From Salminus brasiliensis (Eukaryota; Chordata; Actinopteri; Characiformes; Bryconidae): a DNA stretch of 64,000 nt. Below are positions 26,001 through 39,000 of the stretch, piece by piece (the stretch's first letter is position 1; every line of letters starts with the position of its first letter). The stretch is taken from NCBI RefSeq assembly GCF_030463535.1, contig NC_132894.1, positions 17,045,933-17,109,932 on the forward strand. The letters run 5' to 3'. Both the position numbers and the translations under genes were made by a program. The notes under the pieces were generated by a model. It worked only from the letters and a program-made list of their open reading frames with translations, did not search any database and was not told where the DNA came from.

Positions 26001-26999
26001 GACAACTTAAGTATGCAATTGCTCCCTTTAAGCCATACAGGGCTTAGTCTGAGTACTTACAAGTTTTCCATTAGCATAGCTGTAAACTGTGAAATGACCG
26101 TCCATGCATATAGAGAACATCCAGTACTTAAATGGTGTCTCAGCAAAAACCAAAGTACAGAATACATTTTCATGCATATCCAGGTAAAGATAACCGCAAT
26201 GTGGAGTAATGAAATGTGGAGGTTTTTTTGGAATCTTGTTTATAGTGTTGTGTTCTCACCATTAGAACAGTGTGCCAGGGAGAAGCATCGTCCTCACTGG
26301 GATGAATACCATAGTTCCACCTCCTCTGCAGAATATACAGAACTGGCTCAATTGACACATTGAATTTGGACATCCACGCCACCTCCAGCTGCCCATGTTG
26401 GTCCTCTAGAAAGGTCATGTCTTTCCTTGGCTTCAAAGGGACACCTATGACAGCCCGAGAAAATCCTTAATGTCCAAGTGCCCATTCCACACAATAAAAA
26501 TGTTTGGCAAGTGAAGGTGACAGTAAATCCTATTAATGACTTACAGTTACAGTACAGCATAAATAATGGCTCATTGGAAAACAAATCATACTGATTCGGC
26601 ATTCTTCAATGAACACCACAAAAAAGAGCAAAACATTATACTGGTATGCCACTCCTGTTTGGGATTATTGGGAATGTCTACCTTATTTCTCTGACATTTC
26701 TAAAGAGAAAAGTCAATATCAGAATATTTGTTTGCTAAAGAATGCTCAGTTTTCAGCATTTTTTAGGTAACCATTAATTGTGAATGCAGCTCTGGTACTT
26801 CAACACCGGTATACACCTTTTAGGTCTCTCTGACTCGTCTCTCTGAAATCTTTTTAAAGATGTTCTAGTGTAACTTTTTCTGATGAAGTATTTTGGAATA
26901 TTTGGAAGGTCAATTTTTGTAGTTGTTCAGTTAAGGCTGTTTTTAGGGCCCCAATTAAAATATATATGTATATTTTGTATATATGTATGTATATATGTA

Positions 27000-27055
<56 letters not shown>

Positions 27056-30000
27056 TTGTCCAACATTGCTGCACTGGTAAACTTTACATTTAGACAATCT
27101 ATCATACCTTTGAAAAGGTTGGCAGGTGGTTGGCATGTATGGCCACAGCTGTTGGAGCAGCATTTTTTCGAGCCAGAACATTCCCGGTCAGAACTGCAGC
27201 TCTCCACACAGGCCGCTGCAAAGCCTGTGGCCCGCTGAGGAGCCGGACAGTCGCCCTGCTTCTGCGTCTGCAGCGACAGCAGGAACTCAGCACTGGTCAG
27301 GCACTCGTGATGCTTCTTTTCAGGATAAAGGCAAGAGACAGATAGAGATGGAGAGAAAGAGAGAGACAGATAGAACAAGCAGGAGGCACAGTGGTTAAGA
27401 GCAGCTTCCCACTCACGCTCCCTGGGTGAGCCACAGTGGTGGCCGACAGATGCAGTTTCTATGAAAGACAGGGCAGTGGTGTTAGCTTGTAAAGTCTTGA
27501 ATACTTTTGCCCATGCTGGCACTGTATCGCTTTAAGCCTGAAACAAACTCGGCAAACACACAGCTCTGGTTATGAACACACATCTGGCTGCAGGGTTCCT
27601 GGCCGAAGCCCTCTGGAAACTGTTCATTTGCAGAACATCTCCAAGAATTACTTAACTCAACACTTCTCTGGGTTGATGCAAGGCACATGTTGCTTCCATT
27701 GGGTGAATCACAGAGCTGGGCAAACAACAAAGGACCTCGCTGCTTGTTTCTAATACTGAGTGACTGAAACTTACACCAGAGCACTTATTATCCAATGGGC
27801 TTAATATAGTGCAGCTATACCAAAGCTTTACACTTTGCAGAAATATTGACCATTGGATTAGATCGTCATATTTTCCATGAAGAACAAAAGTTTGAATCTA
27901 TGTCTTGGATTTATCTGATAACTCCTTTTTTTCTCATGGGATAAACAGCATTTTCTCCTCTCAATATCTCACTATTCTGCAGACATAACTGCGGGGCAAT
28001 GTAATCAGATCTGTGAAAGACTGTAATGTAAGTGTGACTCAATTTTCCATTTTTCTTTAATGCACATACACAATCAAACACACATTTATAAATATATTGG
28101 AGCATGAGAAAATGATGTAATGTACTATATTCCATTGGCCAAAGCAAAAGGTATAGAGGTCAACATCTCCCAGATGTGGACAAATAAAGTATCTATCCAA
28201 AATGTATTTATAGTTTCTAAAAAATTAAGGTGGTAAAAAGTTTGTATTTCTTTGCCAGGTAATACATAAAGTACCTTTCACCTCCATATAATGTAAAAAA
28301 AACATAAAACAAAAACAATTTTTTAGAACTAGACATCTGCAGACTGCTGTTTCATTGTATCCATGTACATTTTCTGTCCAAGACCTTTGCAGGTTATAAA
28401 CATACCAGGTCATCTAAACACACAATCTGCAATCTGAAATACATTTTTGTGTGGAAACGCTTACCTCGCAGAACTTGTGAGAGAGGGCTTTTCTTGTTTC
28501 CCATAATTCCTTGCATGGTTGTAGGCACTGCACACAGACAAACAAAACAGACCTAAAGGACTGAACATAACCTTTTAAAATGCCACAGCCCCTGAGTCAT
28601 GAAGACAAAGAGTGTTTTGTGCTGAACTGGCCAGACAAATAAATGCATGGGCAAACAGGGAGGACTCTGTTACAGTAGTGGAAATGACTAATACAAATAA
28701 TGTAAATTTCCAGTATTCTACTGATGTACACCCTCACTAAGCCCTTTGGGATCAGCACCTATTTATTAATGTGCTTATAAAATGTGCTTATAAAATCCAC
28801 CAGCTAATTTTCACATCAACTATCAGAATGATAAAAAGTGTTATATTTATATTTACATTTAGGGCATTTAAATGTTCTTCTCCAGAGCGACTTACAAAAG
28901 TGCTTTACTGTTTACTCAAGAATAACCTCAACTAGTTTGAATAGACTAAAAAGCCAAAGATACCTCTAAGCTTAAACACTACAAGTCAGTAAGGTGACCG
29001 CTCTGCTATTCGCCAAGTACTCTCAGAAAAGGTGGGTCTTCAGTCTGGGTTTGAAGACAGCGAGTTCTTCTGCCGTGCGAACACCCAGGAGAAGTTCATT
29101 CCACCACTTTGGTGCCAGGACAGAAAATAGTCTGGACGCCTGTCTTCTGTGGACTCAATATATCGTCTATATTCCCAATATCCTCTATAGTATAGAGTCT
29201 GAGAGAGTTCTGTGGATGAATGGTCAATAGTGAATGTCCGGACAGTTTGAGCTGACTGAAAGGCCTCAGATAACCACTTTAATCACAACAGCGGAGAGCA
29301 GAAGACCACATCAGTCAGTCAAGAACAGAAAGCTGAGGCTGCAGTGGGCAGTTTTACCGATATACTGTACACAGGTTTTATTGTTCTGATATGCTTAACA
29401 TGTCAAATGGAAGACAAGCGTCACACATACTCTTAAATGAACAACACATAACCGTACAGTCCATACTACTGCTAAAATACAACAAGAAATCCACCAGAGA
29501 CTTCGATACCTTGTTTCCAGCTATAGTGTAGAGATTCAGCATGCTTTCTATAATAGATTACAGAGTCCCTCTGACAGCAGCAAAGGGTGTGTACAGTAAA
29601 TGTGTTTAGTCTCAGTTCTCCTGTGTTTTCTCCTTTGCGTGGCTCTCCTCTACCCTAACTTCAGTTCCCCTCTAATCTATCAAACATGTCTGCTTGCAGC
29701 AAGCCTAGCTCACAGTCTCTCCAGACCAGCCCCTACTCACTCATGTCTACCCCAGTACGAACTAGAGAATATTACGACATCTGTTGTGCGTTATCTGATG
29801 GATTATTCCGACATCTGCCACCATCTATTCTCCCCTGGATAGAAGACAGCTTTCACTTGGCTGAACCCCAAATGGACCATTCTGCCTTGATGGGTGGAAT
29901 GGATAGAAAAAGCAGAAAAACAGACAAAGGTGTCACTTTACCACAAAAGCAAGCGCAACAAAGGTGTAAATTGGATTTGTCGGCCACTCATGCTGTGTTC

Positions 30001-33000
30001 TCTCACCATGGTTGCGAAAGCACATACGAACAAAATTCTGCAGAAACAACTAGAGAATATTAAACGCCAAATCATCAGTGTGTTTTCATGGTCCATTTTA
30101 CTTTTCAGATCATGGTCTCATTTATACAAAGCTAAAAAATTAATTACATATTTAAATGCATGAAATAAATACTCCATATTTAGCCATTCAATGAAGAGGA
30201 ACAAATAACACATAAGAGAGTGTACGAACATATGGTAGCATTGTCAAGGCCAGCCTGGCCGCTGCATGCACTGCCTCCATCTAACAACCACTGACAACCT
30301 TTGTGGGTCACCTTCACACCCTGCACTTCAAAACGAAAACCACCACCCCCTCTCCGCTAACACACTCTGCACTCCAAACACACAACGCCTGCAAGCCATC
30401 AATGTGACAACACACTCCTCTGAGAGTGTGGAAAGGGGGCTGGGAATTTACTGGTGAAACTTTGTACCAACAAAGACCTGTGCAGGCCAGTTGGACTCCT
30501 TTCCGTAAAAAAAAAAAGAACTCTCTCTTGCTTCCTCAACAGCCGAGCTCACATATCCATCATGCTTAGACGGGTATGCAGTGCTTAGTCTGACTCGGAC
30601 ACAGGTTATCAGTGGCTAATTTCTGTAATGCAGGGCACTGGCTGGATCCTGCTACGTGGTGATGGATGGATGACAGACTATATCTGGAAACAGAAGTGGG
30701 AGGAGCCGCATCTAACTGCAGTGTAACATAATTTCGTCTAGACAAATTCTGTTAGCACTAAACACGTTCACCCCTAGTTTAGCGGTCCTTTATTAGAACC
30801 CATGCTACAGTACATTACAGGTTTGAAGCTCGTAATTGCACTCTCGAATGAAACTTCGCATTCAGGGAATGACTTGCAGCTTCCGTGGCAAGGCCCTGAG
30901 TGTTATTACTGAATGCAGAGTTTAAACCTGAGTGTTTATATGTAGGCATCCCACAGGGATGGGAACTGCTTCCTCTGCTGTTCTTCATCATGCTCTCTCT
31001 GTCCAGAGGAGCTTAGACATGTTCTGTTTCAGAACAAAGCTGACTCTTTGGCCTTGTCAGGCTGTACTGAGTAGCCTTTGAGTGACTGCCCTAGTGGGAC
31101 CTTTTGTGCCTGCTGAAAACCACTTAATCTTCATTGACAGAGAGAAAACGCAGATTGTTCGGCAAAGGGGAGACAGTTATGATGCAATTATCAAATCTAT
31201 CTTTATATTTGATGTTTCCGATGGCTGATCTCATGTTGAATAATTGATCATGTTCAAATCTGCCAATGGTGATACCAAAAAGTACATTTACGGCATTTAG
31301 CAGACGCTCTTCTCCAGAGCGACTTACAAAAGTGTTTTACTGTTTACTCAAGAACCTCCGCTAGGTTGAATAGACTAAAAAGTCAAAGATACCTCTAAGC
31401 TTAGACACTACTAAACACAAGTCAGTAAGGTGACCGCTCTGCTATTCGCCAAGCACTCTCGGAAAAGGTGAGTCTTCAGTCTGCGTTTGAAGACAGCGAG
31501 GGACTCTGCCGTGCGAACACCCAGGGGAAGTTCGTTCCACCACTTTGGTGCAGGACAGAAATAAGCCTGGACGCTTGACAGAGAGAAAACGCAGATTGTT
31601 CGGCAAAGGGGAGACAGTTATGATGCAATTATAGGAAATATATCTTTATATTTGATGTTTCTGATAGCTGATATCATTTTGAATAAATGATCATTCTAAA
31701 ATGTAGCACTGGAATAAATTATTAAACTTTGGATTTCACCGTTTTACATAATCAATTCAATATCTGCTGATACAAAGACAATTCTCATATCTATTTCTTT
31801 GCCTTTTCAGTACTTTCTAGAGAATTAAGGGAATGCTAAAACACAAAACGACCCATTACGTCTTTTCTGCCAGTCACCATGAACTGTAATCTCGTGTAAT
31901 GTGGATGGAATAAACAGGTGTTGAACCCTATTGTATTAGCTAGTTTTCTCCACAACATTTAAGACTAGTCCAGACGTTTTACTCTCTACATCTAAACTTC
32001 ACAAACACATTTACACTCTTCCTTAATAGGTTTTTCCATTGTGGAAATAGCCACGGCAAGAACTGAATGTAGGCCTTCCATTCCAGCTCCAGTAAATAAG
32101 TCTTAAGTGCTGTATTAAAGCCACTCTGGTAGCTTAATGGAATGATAAACACAGACAAGTTGTCATAACTTAAGCCTTCCTGTTTTTTCCTTCTGTCTTC
32201 ACTTCGTCATGTCTCTCATTCTCCTTCCGTCTGGTACTGGCTGTGTGAAACCTCGGGATCCTGACGTGACAGTCCTGAGGGAATGTGGTGCCACGGAGCC
32301 TCTGTCTAAAATTCCAGAATTTCACGTCTTTGTTGTTGTAACCAGAGATTCTTTCTAGGCACACTGGATGGGTTGGAAATATAGTGGCCAGTGCATGTGA
32401 GACTCCCAAGGGCCTCATCACAAGTATGCTCTTCTGTCTGTGAACTAACTTTGATCCACCTATTGACTGCTACCCACAGTGGGTAATGCTCCTCCGGGAT
32501 ACAGGAATTCAACTAATGTGCCAGCCTATAAATTAAAGGAAGGATACAATGCCTTGCCGTGACTTCAACACTATAGGGTGAACCAGGTGCATTTTGCATG
32601 CTAACATATGTGAAACCAAAGATGCTTGCTAGGGAAGCAGATGCAATATATCATTCAATAGGCGGTGTACGCTATGATGTGAGTCAAACAGGCACAACAG
32701 TAATACAGATACAATGGTGAGGAGAAACAAATATCTATAGCCTGACCTGTGAGGGTCAGAAATGTGTTAGTGTTTAAACCTGGCCTCAGTGGACGGTAGT
32801 CTTCATCGATGATGGATGAGCAGCTTCATGGACCTCAATCCAAGATTTAGACATCTATATGGTGGTAGTTGCAACAGTCATAAACCTCCTCTTTCTAGCC
32901 TTTTCTCTTTTTTCATTGGTTGTTCTCGTTACGCAGTGGAAGAATGTGATCCCAAGGTTTAGTGGAAAAAACATGTGAGAGAGGTGTGGGCTGGAAGACA

Positions 33001-36000
33001 TTAATGACAATATGGAAAACTCTTTACAAAGATAAAAGCTCAGAGCTCTTCAGTTAAAAAAAAACAGAAAAGAAAGACAGCCACCAGATGGACGTAGTAG
33101 CCAAGACAGAGATGGTCCTATCAAACTCAACCTTTTATTTGTCTTCACCTCTTACCACACATGGTCTGACGGTGTATAAGCACCATGCCCCTTTACAGAG
33201 CAACAACCCCTTTAATAAGGATCTATAGATTGGCTGATAGCTAGCTTTTATCTGCAGCACTGTAATGTTTGGGATTTATTTTAGGGTCTGTTTTCCTCAT
33301 TAACTACACATATTATATTGTATTTTTTATATTGTTTTTCTATGATTTTGGTGGAGTAAGAACAATTTGGAAGGAAGGGCAAAAAAGTGGAAACAATGTG
33401 GACTTAGTTCCCTGATAGCCTATCAGCATACTAGTACAAAAATCTTATTTTGTAATATTTTCGTTACAGCAATACATATTTGGTCATTTTAGGTTTACTA
33501 GCTAGTTAATATTAGCATCGTGAGCTAGTGATAACAGATAATAGTAATTTTATTAATTTGTTTGTTTTGTTATTCTGTAAAAACCAATGTTGTATATTAT
33601 TGTTTTTTTAATGTTTCCTCAGTTAATCAGATAACTCAAGTCAAAAAGTCATGCTTGTCCAAAAGAAGGGGAGGTGAGGTTTATTTCCTGTTGAACAATG
33701 TTGCATTTTGGCGTGAATTAGCCAGCTTATCGAGAAATCTTGCTTTATATAATACCCCAGATTCAATTGATGCAAGATTTAAAGTATATGGACACTGTTC
33801 ATCTAGAAATTAAGAGCTACTGTCAGGCCCTTTATAAAATTTCGGAAAACAGTGAGTGTACCTATATAGCTGCATAATTACATGAATATTTGACTTGGCT
33901 GTAATGTGTTGGAAGATGTGGAACGTAAGATTAGATCATCAGCCATATGCATTTGGGATGGTAAAAAGGATTTTTAAGGAGAAAGTGCTCTTCATATGCT
34001 CACATTTCTGGACTGACTGTGACTGAGTGTGAACACTCCTGACGTTTGTTGCAAAAGCGATAACTTGTTTGTTCATGAATTGACCACTACTTCTTAGTAA
34101 CCAGTTTCTAAATCAGTAGCAAATGTTGCACTGCATCAGTCTCTTGGACTACTGTGGAATCACTTAGGATAAAACGACAGCCTGACCCACCCATGAACCC
34201 AAACAGCACACTAAGCTGGGTTTATTTATTTGCCCTTTGCTTTTGTTTATACTGCGCAGGGGAAACATCCTTATTGCTAATGCTCTAATCCAGCCTTTTG
34301 ATCAGCTGCAGCAGGCACACGAAGGAGTTAGAGAAACAGGCTCTGTGAGCAATCTGGCTTACACCAACAACAAGGAGGCCTTAGATTTTTTTTTTGTCCA
34401 GACAAAGCCATTGATGCCTGTTTAAACGCTTAAACTAAGCCAAAATTTAATCGAAAGAAAAAGCCAATCATGGAACCCAAACCTATTAGTAATCAACAGG
34501 CACTAAAGTGTTCGCCAAAACAAAGCAGAAAAGCCGGGTTTGCTATTTCCTCGTTACACGCATAGTACTTGACACTCTTTGAAAGGTGCAAACAAAAGGG
34601 GTTTTTTGATCAGCTGCCACTGATCCTTTACAAAGTGTCACTCTTTGGCAGGTGTGGTGTGTGGACTGCCGGTCCTGGCTCTGCCTTTTCTGTACTAATC
34701 TAGGTTCAGAATCGCTGTATGTGAACTCCCCCTACTTTTAAGTAAAGGTTCATCAATCATTTAGTTTTTAAATCTATTTTATTTGTTATTAGACTAAGGA
34801 AATCAAAGGTGGTGTGGCTATGTATGGAGCTACAGTCAGGTCCATAAGTATTTGGACAGTGACACTTTTTTTTTGGTAATTTTGCCATTGTACACCAGCT
34901 CAATGAATTTGAAATAAGGATAAGAATTTAGCTTTACTCCAAGAAGAAGCTAAAAAGTTGAACAAATTGAACAAATATCAATGACAAATATAAGGCATTT
35001 TTAAATACTTGGGTGTGAATACATCCTATCAGTTTAAAGCTTAAAGCATAGTCCGATATACTTCAGAATTCATACTTCAGTCATATCAATAATAAACACC
35101 GGTGATGGTTTCATCTGTCCAAAAAATCTTGTTCCAGTACTAGGCAGGTATTATATAGGCAGATTTTTCAGCATTTTCTAGCAGTTCAATCTGGCCTTAC
35201 TGCTCTTACATGTAACTAGTGGTTTGCATCTTGAAGTAAAGCCTCTTTTTTTCACGCATAAAGGAATCTCTTGATTGTAGACTTTGACAATGACACGTCT
35301 AACTCCTTGAGAGTATTTTTGTTCTCCTTTTTTTCACAGTTCATTCTCCCACTACAATTTGTCATACTGAAACAAGGGAGGTAAAGCCCAATAATGACCA
35401 CTGTAATCAGTGGTTGTTTATGGCTTATTTGAAGATACCTTATAGCTTAACTAAAAAAAAAAAGGTATTTGATTAAGACCCAACTAGGCCATGGAACGGG
35501 AGTCACTGGCCAACAAAAAACATCATATAGTAGATTCTATCTAAAACGAGATCAGAAAAACAGAGATCAAATAACTGATAGCTTATAGGGTTCAGTTATA
35601 GTACATAAATAACAATTCACTTAAAGAACTACATGACCAACAAGACCAACAATATATCTCTAATACAGTCCATTGTTCTGTTTTGCATATTAAAAAACAA
35701 AAAGTCGGAACAGTCAGATTGTAAAGTAAATGAAGTAAAATCTTCATTAACCAAAATAAATGGGTGAGTTGTAAAGGGGTTTGTGAAATGAGCTGTGAAC
35801 AAAATCTAAAAAAAAATATATTTCTGAAAACCAGAGCAGAGCTTAAGCAGAGCTTTTTAAACAAGACATGGGACAATGCCATGAGAGCAGTTAAGGCATG
35901 ACTTTCATTCTCTATGAATCTTACCTTAAAATGCTCATAAACACTGACAGGGTGTTACAGAAACAGACAGGGTTGCTACAGAAGCAAAGGGTAAAGTCAT

Positions 36001-39000
36001 TAATATGCCACAGTAATAAAAGGACAAGAGGCTCAACTAATATGGAAGAAATTGACGCCTAGCCATATTTCCTTTTCCTAGGCCAGATGTTCATTTTCAA
36101 ACAGACTATCTTGGCCTCTCTTCTTTTGGCTTAAACATTTTCATTTCACATAAAAAAGCATGAAGGGTTAAAGGTTCTGATTTAAAATACCGATTTTTAA
36201 TTCTCCTGGGTTCCAAACTTACCGTGACAAAAACCATATGTGGAACATTTCATTCAGAGAAAGAGCACAGTGAAATTTCACAACTGTCTGTTAAATATGG
36301 GGACTCTGTGTAAATACCTTTACAGCTCAAATGAAAGTCCTGAACTAATGTGGGACAAGCTGGTCATTACGGTGTCACACAGGGCAGCAACTGAAGTGGA
36401 AAACGCCTGTTGCTTACTGCAGTTTAAATCAGCAGTGAGCAGATGAAAACAATTCAAGGCTGTGAGAACAGCCTGGGTGTTCTTAAGGTCTAAAAAACAG
36501 TCGCTGTTGCATACATGTGTGTCTGTGTGTGCGCGTGTTGGTGTGTGTGTGATTTAAAGATCAGGTGTTGTCCATAGGCCACACACAATAAACTATTGTC
36601 AAAGGCTAAGACATGATGGACATGCACATACAAGTACAATAAATGTAGTCAACAAATATGTGTAGGTCCAAACTCCCAGTATTAATTTGACCTTCTTAGA
36701 GAAAGCACAATTTCCGCATTTTAAAAAGTCGCAAATGTCTGGTAGGTCAACAACGGCCATAGGTGCCTTGGCAGTTTCAACTGGGTTTGAAAAAAGCTGG
36801 AAAGATACCCCAGACAGATGACCACACAAGAAGTGACCCTCCACCACTGCCCCCAGTGATTCAGCTCAGTGACCAGGCTATGGGTCAATCACCAGAGCGG
36901 CAGCTCACCTGCTGAATGGGGAGGGGGACTGGGGAGCAAAATCCATGCTTGGGGTCAGGAGGGGGGTGTTTGGTTTGCGTGGAAGGCCTCCAGCTGCTTT
37001 TAGGTTCTCCATAAAGCAGAAGGTTCTTAGAACGAAGGGATGTGTTTGAGCTTAATTTAATAAAGATCTAAAACTTTATCTACCTGTATGAGCAGCTATG
37101 TCACACTGAAGGGAATACAGAACATCAACTTTCAACTTCATCCTGCCCAGGTTGTGCCAGGGTCAGCCCTGATGGATTGGACTGGACAAGCATAGAGATA
37201 AGCCTCCAGCAATGTTAACATTACCTACAGTCAAAAGCAGTTTGGTTCTAAATCGCTGCCTACCTTAGCACTGCACATTTTGAGGCTATGAAATGTAAAT
37301 GTGATTATATATAATATATAAACTATATTATAATATCATTTTAAAAACCTAAAAACCAGTGGCATCCTGGCATGGACTTTAAGTGAATAAGCAGGCGCTT
37401 ATAATGAGAAGCTGCTTAGCTTAGAAGGATGTGAAATGGCTCTTGTTATTTTCATAAGAAGCACAACATTTACTTTACCTATTATCGGAAGGACTGTGGG
37501 AGAATGACCTCCATCTGAAAGCAATTAGAACAGCTCAAATGCTTGGTGTGAGAAATATGGCCTACATAGGAGGGGGGGCTCTACCTTTTTCAGGTACTTC
37601 TAATCTTAGTCCCCCAGGGCAAGCGCTGGAGAAGGCAGCCAAACAATTACTATTAATGAGCTAACCATGTTTACTGGCGTATAACAGAGCAATAATGCTG
37701 CATATCAATTCATTCAGCAAACTCCATTCTGAGTCACCCAGTGCGATCTGCTTGATTTGTCCTTCCGTTGATTTAAGGCCGAAAGTTAAACCTTTTAAGC
37801 GGCTTTGCAGAGAGAACAGAGTGGAAGAAGTGACGTGTCATTTATGACAAATTGAGGTGACCAAGCAAAACACTCTAAAGGGTAATACAGAAGGGAAACG
37901 TAGTGTTTCCTGTATAAAAGGCTGCTTAATCGTTTTTCTCTAGCCTGAGTCCAATTCAGATAAGACATGTTATGAAGAAAAAACACCTTTTGGTGGATAG
38001 AATTGGAGAGTTTTTCTACACATTTGCCTCTCCCTTTTATTGTTATTGCTCTCAGGAATATGCTCTCAGCATGCCCACAGACAGTCTAGGATTTACACAC
38101 TGAGCTAAGCTATGGGCGAAAAAGGGACCTGATTGTAGAAACCTGCACACTGCCCTACATACAAATGGAAAATAAACTATTAAATGCACTCATCTAATCA
38201 ATAAACTTGATGATGGCTGTCAGGCTGTAATAAAGCTAATCCAGTAGCAATATTGCATCAACAAAAACGGTATTAAACCTTTAAAACTTTGACTTGTGGA
38301 ATGCTACATCTCCGTGAACAGGTTTTGACAGGACACCGTGAATACACTCTGGGTTTTTTTATGAATTTACAGTAGCTCCCAGTGCTCAGTGTACATACAT
38401 ATGGTTTATATAAAGGCACTGACCTTGTGTTGTTTCTTTTAATGGAAAGAAAATCCATCCTGAATGTACTGTACTGGGTAGGGTGCTAGAGTGTAGTAGG
38501 TTTCAAGATTGTATAGTGTAGCAACTGTATGTGGCAAATGATATCAGCATAAACATTATTTTACTATTTAAAATGTGAATTAAGAAATGTTGGTACCTGA
38601 GAACATCTCCTGTGACTTTCACACCAACCCAGAACGTCATCACTCTGTAAAAGAAAAAACAACTGGTTAACAAAACTGTAACGTTCAACCTCAACCCGAC
38701 AGTGATCACAGACCTTAGGTCATTTCCATGTGAAATGTTCTGTTGTCCGTCCTGTCTGTGCTGCCCATTTACTGTAACATTTCGACAGTATATACATGGT
38801 CTTTATGTCATCAGAGGCATTTGTAGAATGAAACCAGAACCAGTTTCCAGCGTGGGGAAGTACACTGGGAAGGGATAAATCAGCCTAGATGTAAACACAG
38901 GAATTTATACCACACACCAATGCCGCAACTTCTCGAGTACGTCAACACCTAACCACACAGACTTCTGGAAAAATGGCAGTTGGGAATTAAGCATGACTAA

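Noticed and set aside
26854-27522. 222-codon minus-strand frame as a single protein
   Set aside because: It joins the real WAP exon (27108-27315) to intron on both sides, including a TA microsatellite read as Tyr/Ile. Only the exon is coding.
29686-30063. 125-codon plus-strand frame as a gene inside anos1
   Set aside because: No recognisable domain, no supporting splice or promoter signals, and low-complexity composition in part.
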